From contig UCIT01000085.1 in assembly GCA_900472625.1 (NCBI GenBank), positions 95,374 to 159,373 of the forward strand: a stretch of DNA of 64,000 nucleotides. Reading direction: 5' to 3'. Under the pieces are notes generated by a model. It ran no database searches and was not told where the DNA came from. It saw only the letters and a program-made list of their open reading frames with translations. Made by a program: the position numbers and the translations under genes. This document shows, in pieces, positions 45,551 to 52,512 of this stretch. Source of the stretch: Hyphomicrobiales bacterium. Its GTDB lineage: Bacteria > Pseudomonadota > Alphaproteobacteria > Rhizobiales > Rhizobiaceae. How positions within the stretch are numbered: position 1 is the first letter of the stretch; every line of letters begins with the position of its first letter.

Positions 45551-45652
45551 TTTTTAATTCCATCTATTTTATGAAAGAGAATTTTTGCGAACGCAAGCGG
45601 ATGATCACGGTGACCAAGTACCATGTCCATTCGTTTGCAGCCATTATGGTGC

Positions 45653-45668
45653 AAATATCGCGATATTT
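45653..45668. promoter_or_regulatory. 16-bp perfect palindrome between the two BioR boxes
   Basis: AAATATCGCGATATTT is a perfect dyad, unlike the BioR box. No regulator is recognised; it may be an operator for another factor. Confidence 0.4.
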
Positions 45669-45701
45669 TGGCAATTTTCATAGGAAAACGGCCAGATAAA
45701 A

Positions 45702-45711
45702 TTATCTATAA
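45702..45711 (-). promoter_or_regulatory. Second BioR box, distal to bioY
   Basis: TTATCTATAA also matches TTATMKATAA. With flanks AAAATTATCTATAATTT it equals the reverse complement of the proximal box and its flanks. It sits 10 bp past the bioR stop codon and 180 bp upstream of bioY. Confidence 0.65.
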
Positions 45712-45721
45712 TTTGTGGAAA

Positions 45722-46393
45722 TCAGCCGACGATGGCGAATGCGTCTGGGGCGACGGCGCCCTTTTGCGTGGATTTCGGCGCGCGTCCGATCCACTGAACA
45801 TGCCGTTCGAGGATCGACGCCGCCTCGTCGGCCCTGCCCTGGCGCAAGGCCAGCAGGATGGCGCGGTGGTCGTGATCGGTGCGCTTTTCCCAGCCGGAGC
45901 GCCAAGCGGAAAACAGGAAGCGGGCGCAGGCGGCGTGCAGATCGTCGATCGAGGCCAGCAGGCGGCTCATGTTGCAGGGCGCGAGGATCAATGTGTGGAA
46001 ACGCCGGTTGGCCTCTTCCCAGGCGTGGACGTCGGCGGCGGCATCGCCCTCGCGGGTCGCCTCCTCGGCCGCGTCCAGAATGGCCGGCGTCAGATGCTTG
46101 GCGGCGTGGCGCAGGGCAAGCACTTCGAGAGCAGCGCGCATCTCGGCAACCTCACGCACCTCCTTCAGATCGAAGGAGGCGACACGAACGCCGCGGCGGG
46201 GCTCGCTGATCGCCAGCCCCTGCGCCTCCAGCCGGCGAAACGCCTCGCGGACCGGGACATGGCTGGTGCCGAATTCCTCGGCGATGTGATCCTGGCGCAG
46301 GCGTAGGCCGGCCGACAGTTCGCCGCGAACGATGCGGTCAGCGAGCACGCGGCTGATGCGGCTTGCGATTGTGTCTTCCGGTTCCTTGGCCAT
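45722..46393 (-). CDS. bioR: GntR-family regulator BioR
   Basis: A 223-residue GntR regulator, FadR/VanR-like. The winged helix includes LRQDHIAEEFGTSHVPVREA (about residues 33-52) and an FCD-type C-terminal domain follows. Its identity as biotin regulator is inferred from adjacency to bioY and two BioR boxes downstream of it. No TTATMKATAA box was seen upstream of its own start (46394-46574). ATG 46393 is preferred, with AAGGG 7 bases upstream. Confidence 0.75.
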   Translation of the reverse strand: MAKEPEDTIASRISRVLADRIVRGELSAGLRLRQDHIAEEFGTSHVPVREAFRRLEAQGLAISEPRRGVRVASFDLKEVREVAEMRAALEVLALRHAAKHLTPAILDAAEEATREGDAAADVHAWEEANRRFHTLILAPCNMSRLLASIDDLHAACARFLFSAWRSGWEKRTDHDHRAILLALRQGRADEAASILERHVQWIGRAPKSTQKGAVAPDAFAIVG

Positions 46394-46574
46394 ATCCATC
46401 CCTTAGACACAGGACAGGGGCTTGTCGAGGCGACTGGGCCAGCATTCGCAGGCAATTCGATTGCGGACAAAGCAAGCCTCCCGGTCGCCACAGGCCAGCC
46501 ATGACGCACTGCCGGTTGAGATCGGGCGTGGCATCGTGTAAAGCCGCCTCATTCCCAAACAAGGCGTGACTTAC

Positions 46575-47264
46575 ATGAACGGCTTCGACCTCATCATTTT
46601 CGACTGCGACGGCGTTCTGGTCGATTCCGAAATCATCGCCGCCGACGTCGAGTCCAGGCTCCTGACGGAAGCCGGTTATCCGATCGGCATCGAGGAAATG
46701 GGCGAGCGCTTTGCCGGCATGACCTGGCAGAACATCCTGCTGCAGGTCGAGCGCGAGGCAAGCATTCCGATCTCGGCCTCGCTGCTGGACAAGTCCGAAA
46801 AGCTTCTCGACCTGCGGCTGGAGCAGGACGTGCAGGCAATATCGGGCGTCGAGGCTGCGCTGAAGCGGATCGAGCTGAAGCGCTGCATCTGCTCGAACTC
46901 GTCGAGCGCCCGCCTCGATATGATGCTCGGCAAGGTCGGGCTGAAGCCGTTGTTTGCGCCCAACATCTTCTCGGCCAAGGATCTCGGGGCCGACCGCGTC
47001 AAGCCGAAGCCTGACATCTTCCTGCACGGCGCCAAGCAGATGGGCGTTTCGCCGTCGCGCGCCGTCGTGGTCGAGGATTCGGTGCATGGCGTTCATGCGG
47101 CGCGTGCCGCCGGCATGCGCGTCATCGGCTTTACCGGCGCGTCGCACACCTATCCCTCGCATGCCGACAAGCTGACGGATGCCGGCGCCGAGACGGTGAT
47201 TTCGCGGATGATCGATCTGCCCGGCGTGGTTGCGGCACTTGCCGAATGGGACGGCGTTCTCTGA
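46575..47264 (+). CDS. HAD-superfamily hydrolase, subfamily IA (beta-phosphoglucomutase-like)
   Basis: A 229-residue hydrolase. Motif I is IIFDCDGVLVDSE (both Asp present), motif II CICSNSSSARLDMML, motif III KPKPDIFLHGAKQMG and motif IV VVVEDSVHGVHAARAAGM. This resembles the phosphatase/phosphomutase group (GS1-like, YfbT-like); the substrate is unknown. The ATG at 46575 follows AAGGCGTGACTTAC. It is convergent with the lipid kinase gene, 15 bp apart. Confidence 0.85.
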   Translation: MNGFDLIIFDCDGVLVDSEIIAADVESRLLTEAGYPIGIEEMGERFAGMTWQNILLQVEREASIPISASLLDKSEKLLDLRLEQDVQAISGVEAALKRIELKRCICSNSSSARLDMMLGKVGLKPLFAPNIFSAKDLGADRVKPKPDIFLHGAKQMGVSPSRAVVVEDSVHGVHAARAAGMRVIGFTGASHTYPSHADKLTDAGAETVISRMIDLPGVVAALAEWDGVL

Positions 47265-47279
47265 TCCCGCTCGGGCCGT

Positions 47280-48200
47280 TCAGATCCCGATCGACAGGGC
47301 GGAAGGCAGAATATCGAAGCGTGCCGGCAATTGGCCGGGCGCTTCGCCGTCGCTGTCGATCAGCGCCGCATCCTTGCCGATCGGCCATGCCTCGACGCAT
47401 CTTGCGCGGTGGGTGGTGACCAGCGGGCTTTTCAAATGGGCGCCGCTGTAGATGCTGTTCAGCAAGGCGAGAACCTTGAAGCGCGGTGCGCCGCGCATGA
47501 TCACCACATCGAAGAAGCCATCGGACAGGTCGGCGCCGGGCGCAACCTGCATGCCGCCTCCGAACCATGCGCCGTTGGCAACCGCGACCGCCGTGATCGG
47601 CCCCTCGTAGACATCCTCGCCATCAAGCCGCAGCCGCACGCTGCAGGGGCGATAGCGCAGGATCTGCCACATGCTGTGAAACAGGAACACCGCCGGGCCT
47701 GGCAGCCGCCTGCCGTTTCGCGCGGCGTTGACGGCGCGCACGATCTGACCTGATACGCCGAAGCTGGCGATGTTCGCAAAGTGCCGGGTGATCGGATTGC
47801 CGTTTTCGTCGTGGCAGGCGAGAACACCGGCATCGATCCGCCGGATCGCTGACGCCATGACATGCGCGACGGCGGAAACCGGATCGACGGGCAGAGAAAA
47901 ATTGCGCTGGAAATCGCAGCCGGTGCCAGTCGCGATGAAGGAAAAGGCGGTGTCCGGGCGCCCCGATTTCAGGACGCCACCGGCGACCTCGCCGATCGTT
48001 CCATCGCCGCCGACGGCGACGACCAGATCGGCGCCATCATCGGCTAAGCCGCGCGCCAGACGCTCGGCGTCGCCCGCACGCTCGGTCTCAAGCAAGGTGA
48101 GCCCAGCGCCATGCGTTTCGAACGCCCGCCGCAGCGTCGAGCGGAGTGCTTCGAGCCCGCGCCGCCCGGACGCGGGATTGAGGATCATGCCGACCTTCAA
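47280..48200 (-). CDS. Diacylglycerol-kinase-family lipid kinase
   Basis: A 306-residue kinase with the catalytic-domain hallmark VVAVGGDGTIGEVAGGVLKS (GGDGT at about 64-68) and the segment FSFIATGTGCDFQRNF. It likely phosphorylates a lipid such as diacylglycerol or sphingoid bases, or a sugar lipid. It starts at a TTG (48200), giving MKVGMILNPASGRRG, the family N-terminus; ATG 48188 is a shorter alternative. Confidence 0.8.
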   Translation of the reverse strand: MKVGMILNPASGRRGLEALRSTLRRAFETHGAGLTLLETERAGDAERLARGLADDGADLVVAVGGDGTIGEVAGGVLKSGRPDTAFSFIATGTGCDFQRNFSLPVDPVSAVAHVMASAIRRIDAGVLACHDENGNPITRHFANIASFGVSGQIVRAVNAARNGRRLPGPAVFLFHSMWQILRYRPCSVRLRLDGEDVYEGPITAVAVANGAWFGGGMQVAPGADLSDGFFDVVIMRGAPRFKVLALLNSIYSGAHLKSPLVTTHRARCVEAWPIGKDAALIDSDGEAPGQLPARFDILPSALSIGI

Positions 48201-48260
48201 TGCAATCTTGCCCCCGGAGCGAATGCGGAAACCCTTGCCGCCACCGCAGCGATGCCGGGC

Positions 48261-48908
48261 TTACTTCTTTTTCTTGCCCTTGGCCGGCGCGCCCTGGTCG
48301 AAGCCGATATTGACGCGGACAAGCGCACCGGAGCCGACCGGCAGCTTGATGTTGTCCTTGCGGAACAGAACCTGGGTGGCGCCGCTCGGATCGACCGTGG
48401 CCGGGAAATTCGTCACCTCGGAATAGAGCGAGTCTTCGCCGTCAAGCACGGTGATGCGGATCGGCAGCGTGACGCTGGCGGGGCCACCCGCCGGGCCGGC
48501 AATGACGCGCAACTGGGCGACGACCGTCATCGTCAAGTTCTGCTCATTGAGCGTGCACTGGCGGGTGTAGTTGCCGATCGTGGCCTGGAAGGAGAGCTTT
48601 TCGGGCGCACCGGTTTTGGCGCCGCCTGCATAACTGTGGTAGATCGCCTCGGCGTCCTTCATGTAGATCGTCGGGCATGCGCCCTGAACGACTGGAGCCG
48701 TGGTGCCGGATGCGGTCGTCGCCGTGCCGATGGAGGGGTCGCTTGAGGAAGGGTTGGCGGGGGCCAGCGGCATGACCTGCGCGTTGCCGCTCGGCTGTGC
48801 CGAGGTCGACGTCTTGCTGTCTCCACCGCCCATGCCGAGCGAGTTGCAACCGACCAGGATAGCCGCGACAGATGCGGAAACGATAAGACGAGAGATCTTG
48901 CCGAGCAC
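48261..48908 (-). CDS. Lipoprotein of unknown function
   Basis: A 215-residue protein. The signal peptide MLGKISRLIVSASVAAILVG ends at the lipobox LVGC (Cys 21). A low-complexity linker of Ser, Ala, Pro and Thr (about 28-72) precedes a beta-rich part with GACPTIYMKDAEAIYHSYAG, then a Lys-rich tail (KGKKKK). It starts at GTG 48908 with AAGGG upstream and is divergent from thrC. Confidence 0.7.
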   Translation of the reverse strand: MLGKISRLIVSASVAAILVGCNSLGMGGGDSKTSTSAQPSGNAQVMPLAPANPSSSDPSIGTATTASGTTAPVVQGACPTIYMKDAEAIYHSYAGGAKTGAPEKLSFQATIGNYTRQCTLNEQNLTMTVVAQLRVIAGPAGGPASVTLPIRITVLDGEDSLYSEVTNFPATVDPSGATQVLFRKDNIKLPVGSGALVRVNIGFDQGAPAKGKKKK

Positions 48909-49150
48909 GATATACGACCCTTTTCACAAAGTTTTTTGTCAGCCCCGATCAGTGAAAACAGGGCCTTTCGTGACAGTTTGCGATGGTCTATATCAGCGGC
49001 GCAAACAAAAATCGATTGGGCAAGCACTGTTTTGATGCACATTTCGGGATTGCAGCCGACCTTGGCCGGCGCGACAGGCGAGATGCGACGTGGAGCAGGT
49101 TTTCTCTCCAACCCGGATTTCCTCCGGCCGGCAGATCAAGGATGACGACA

Positions 49151-50542
49151 GTGGACTATATCTCGACCCGCGGCGAAGCCCCTGCCCTCGGTTTCTGCGA
49201 TGCATTGCTGGCTGGTCTGGCGCGCGACGGCGGCCTGTATGTGCCGCGCGAATGGCCGCAGTTCTCGAAGAAAGATATCCGGGCGCTGCGCGGCAAGAGC
49301 TATCAGGACATCGCCTTCACCATTCTCTCGCCGTTCACCAACGGCGAAATCCCAGCCGACACCTTCCGGGCGATGATAGACGAAGCCTATGGCACCTTCC
49401 GCCATCCAGCGATCGCGCCGCTGGTGCAGACCGGTCCGAACAGCTTCGTGATGGAGCTGTTCCACGGTACGACGCTGGCGTTCAAGGATGTCGCCATGCA
49501 GCTTCTGGCGCGGATGATGGATTACGCGCTGGAAAAGCGCGGCGAGCGCGCCACCATCGTCGGCGCCACCTCGGGTGATACCGGCGGCGCGGCGATCGAT
49601 GCCTTCGCGGGCCGCGAGCGCACCGACATCTTCATTCTCTTCCCGCACGGCAAGGTTTCGCCGGTGCAGCAGCGGCAGATGACGACTTCGACATCCGCCA
49701 ACGTGCATGCGCTCGCCGTCGAGGGCAATTTCGACGATTGCCAGAACCTGGTGAAGGCGATGTTCAACGACGGCTTGTTCCGCGACAAGGTCAAGCTCTC
49801 GGGTGTCAACTCGATCAACTGGGCGCGCATCATGGCCCAGATCGTCTATTACTTCACGACTGCCGTGGCACTCGGCGGACCGGACCGGAAGATCTCGTTC
49901 ACCGTTCCGACGGGCAATTTCGGCGACATCTTCGCCGGCTATTGCGCCAAGCGCATGGGCCTGCCGATCGGCAAGCTCGTCGTCGCCACCAACGAGAACG
50001 ACATCATCGCCCGGACGCTGAAAACCGGTCGCTACGAGATGAAGGAGGTCAAGGCCACGACCTCGCCGTCGATGGACATTCAGATCTCGTCGAACTTCGA
50101 ACGGCTGCTGTTCGAGGCCTACGACCGCGACGCCTCGAAGGTGCGCGCCGCCATGGACAGCCTGAAGCAGTCGAACGGCTTCGAGATATCATCGAAGGCG
50201 CTCGCCTTCATCAAGAAGGATTTCCGCGCCGGCCGCGCCAGCGAGAAGCAGGTGGCGGAGACGATCAAGTCGACACTGGCCAAGACCGGCTACCTTCTCG
50301 ATCCGCATTCGGCGATCGGCGTGTTCGTTGCCGACAAGCACGAAAAGCCGAATACGCCGATGGTTGCGCTGGCGACTGCGCACCCCGCCAAGTTCCCCGC
50401 CGCCGTAAAATCGGCTTCCGGTATTGACCCCGCGCTCCCGACGTGGCTTGCTGATTTGATGGACAAGGAGGAGCGCTTTCAGATCGTTAAGCCCGAGCTT
50501 AAAGCCGTAGAAACGTTTATCGGCAAGCATTCCCGGGCCTAA
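49151..50542 (+). CDS. thrC: Threonine synthase
   Basis: A 463-residue PLP enzyme making threonine from O-phosphohomoserine. The PLP lysine is K112 in FHGTTLAFKDVAMQLL, and the phosphate-binding loop is GATSGDTGGAAIDAF. The family start is MxYxSTRGEAP-like: GTG 49151 fits best (MDYISTRGEAPALGFCDALL) with AAGGA 8 bases upstream; ATG 49142 would add three residues. It begins a four-gene run with the M16 peptidase, acetyltransferase and EAL genes. Confidence 0.9.
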   Translation: MDYISTRGEAPALGFCDALLAGLARDGGLYVPREWPQFSKKDIRALRGKSYQDIAFTILSPFTNGEIPADTFRAMIDEAYGTFRHPAIAPLVQTGPNSFVMELFHGTTLAFKDVAMQLLARMMDYALEKRGERATIVGATSGDTGGAAIDAFAGRERTDIFILFPHGKVSPVQQRQMTTSTSANVHALAVEGNFDDCQNLVKAMFNDGLFRDKVKLSGVNSINWARIMAQIVYYFTTAVALGGPDRKISFTVPTGNFGDIFAGYCAKRMGLPIGKLVVATNENDIIARTLKTGRYEMKEVKATTSPSMDIQISSNFERLLFEAYDRDASKVRAAMDSLKQSNGFEISSKALAFIKKDFRAGRASEKQVAETIKSTLAKTGYLLDPHSAIGVFVADKHEKPNTPMVALATAHPAKFPAAVKSASGIDPALPTWLADLMDKEERFQIVKPELKAVETFIGKHSRA

Positions 50543-50569
50543 TCGGCGGCAGGCGCAGAAAGATAGCCA

Positions 50570-51868
50570 ATGACAGTTGAGTGCACCCGGCTAAAGTCCG
50601 GGCTGACAGTAGTGACACAGACGATGCCGCATCTCGAAAGTGCAGCACTCGGTGTCTGGATCAAATCAGGTTCGCGCAACGAGACGACAGACGAGCACGG
50701 TATTGCCCACCTGCTCGAGCACATGGCCTTCAAGGGAACGGCACGACGCAGCGCTCGCGAGATCGCCGAGGAGATCGAGGATGTAGGTGGCGAGGTCAAC
50801 GCCGCGACCTCCACCGAGACGACATCCTACTATGCGCGCGTCCTGAAGGACCACGTGCCGCTCGCCGTCGATATCCTGGCCGATATTCTGACCGAATCGG
50901 CGTTCGACGAGGAAGAGCTGGAGCGTGAAAAGCAGGTCATCCTGCAGGAGATCAACGCCGCCAACGACACGCCCGACGACGTGGTGTTCGACCGGTTCTC
51001 CGAAGTCGCCTATCGCGACCAGACGCTCGGCCGCGCCATTCTCGGCACGCCTCAGACGGTCGTTTCCTTCACACCGCAACAAATTCGCGGCTATCTCAGC
51101 CGCAACTATACGACCGACCGCATGTTCGTGGTCGCCGCCGGCGCCGTGCAGCATGATGAGTTCGTGCGCATGGTCGAGGACCGGTTCTCGTCGCTTCCGA
51201 CAGCGCCGAGCGCGCCACCTGTCATGGATGCCGCCCACTATATCGGCGGCAACATTCGCGAGACGCGCGACCTGATGGATGCGCAGATCCTGCTCGGCTT
51301 CGAGGGCAAGGCTTATCACGCGCGTGATTTCTACTGTTCGCAGATCCTCGCCAACATTCTCGGCGGCGGCATGTCGTCCCGGCTGTTCCAGGAAGTGCGC
51401 GAAATCCGCGGCCTCTGCTACTCGATCTATGCCTTCCACTGGGGCTTCTCCGACACCGGCATCTTCGGCATTCATGCCGCGACCGGCGGCGAGAACCTGC
51501 CGGAGCTGGTGCCCGTCATCATCGACGAGCTGCACAAGTCGGCGACATCGATCGACCAGAAGGAAATCGAACGCGCCCGGGCGCAGATCCGCGCGCAGCT
51601 TCTGATGGGCCAAGAAAGCCCGGCGGCGCGCGCCGGCCAGGTTGCGCGGCAAATGATGCTTTACGGCCGTCCGATCTCGAATCCGGAGATGATGGAACGG
51701 CTCGAGGGCATCACGATCGACCGACTGACCGATCTTGCCGGCCGGCTGTTTTTCGACACCGTGCCGACATTGTCTGCGATCGGCCCGCTCGAGCATCTCG
51801 CACCGATGGAAGACATCGCCGCGTCCCTGTCTTCGCCTGCCCCGATGGGCAAGCAAGCCGTGCTTTGA
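50570..51868 (+). CDS. M16-family zinc metallopeptidase (processing-peptidase-like)
   Basis: A 432-residue pitrilysin-type protease. Its inverted zinc motif HLLEHMAFKGT (H47, E50, H51) and the downstream EEELEREKQVILQEI block, with the third Glu ligand, are intact. It resembles mitochondrial processing peptidase beta and the bacterial homologs encoded next to thrC in many Alphaproteobacteria. It is likely a peptidase of small unfolded peptides. The start is 27 bp after the thrC stop, and the ribosome site is weak. Confidence 0.87.
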   Translation: MTVECTRLKSGLTVVTQTMPHLESAALGVWIKSGSRNETTDEHGIAHLLEHMAFKGTARRSAREIAEEIEDVGGEVNAATSTETTSYYARVLKDHVPLAVDILADILTESAFDEEELEREKQVILQEINAANDTPDDVVFDRFSEVAYRDQTLGRAILGTPQTVVSFTPQQIRGYLSRNYTTDRMFVVAAGAVQHDEFVRMVEDRFSSLPTAPSAPPVMDAAHYIGGNIRETRDLMDAQILLGFEGKAYHARDFYCSQILANILGGGMSSRLFQEVREIRGLCYSIYAFHWGFSDTGIFGIHAATGGENLPELVPVIIDELHKSATSIDQKEIERARAQIRAQLLMGQESPAARAGQVARQMMLYGRPISNPEMMERLEGITIDRLTDLAGRLFFDTVPTLSAIGPLEHLAPMEDIAASLSSPAPMGKQAVL

Positions 51869-51897
51869 TTTTGTCGTCGCGCTGCCGGGAGTGATCG

Positions 51898-52512
51898 ATG
51901 CCAAAATCGGTGTTTCGATTCCTATCTCGGCAGCCGGAAGCGGTGGAGATCGAAGACGACAACTATGTGCTGCGGCTGCCGCGCTATCAGGATTTCAACC
52001 AGTGGCACAAGCTCCGGTCTGCCAGCCGGGGCTTTCTCGAACGCTGGGAACCGACATGGCGGCGCGACGAGCTGACCGAGGGTTCCTATCGGGCGCGCGT
52101 CATTCGCGGCAAGCAGGAATACGCGTCCGGCCAGGCCGTGCCGCTGCTGTTGTTTCACCGGGATAACATGACGCTGCTCGGCGGCATCACCATCGGCTAC
52201 ATCAGGCGCGGGGCGGCACAAAGCTGCATGATCGGCTACTGGATGGGCGAGGCGCATGCCGGCCAGGGTCATATGTTCGCCGCACTTCGGTTGGTTATAC
52301 CCTACATCTTCGCAGGGCTTGAGTTGCACCGTATCGAAGCAGCCTGTATTCCAGACAATGCTCGGAGCATCCGCCTGCTTGAAAAAGCCGGGTTTCAGCG
52401 GGAAGGCTATCTGCGCGGATACTTGAAGATCAACGGTCAGTGGCATGATCACGTGATGTTTTCACTGCTCGCCACCGATACGGATAAAGGCAGGATAACC
52501 GACAGCCGATGA
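51898..52512 (+). CDS. RimJ-type ribosomal-protein alanine acetyltransferase
   Basis: A 204-residue GNAT protein resembling RimJ/RimL, with IGYWMGEAHAGQGHMFAALR (acetyl-CoA loop) and RIEAACIPDNARSIRLLEKA then GFQREGYLRGYLKINGQWHD, the RimJ-type C-terminal block. It may acetylate the N-terminus of a ribosomal protein; the target is not fixed by sequence. Its stop overlaps the next gene's start (ATGA at 52509-52512). Confidence 0.8.
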   Translation: MPKSVFRFLSRQPEAVEIEDDNYVLRLPRYQDFNQWHKLRSASRGFLERWEPTWRRDELTEGSYRARVIRGKQEYASGQAVPLLLFHRDNMTLLGGITIGYIRRGAAQSCMIGYWMGEAHAGQGHMFAALRLVIPYIFAGLELHRIEAACIPDNARSIRLLEKAGFQREGYLRGYLKINGQWHDHVMFSLLATDTDKGRITDSR

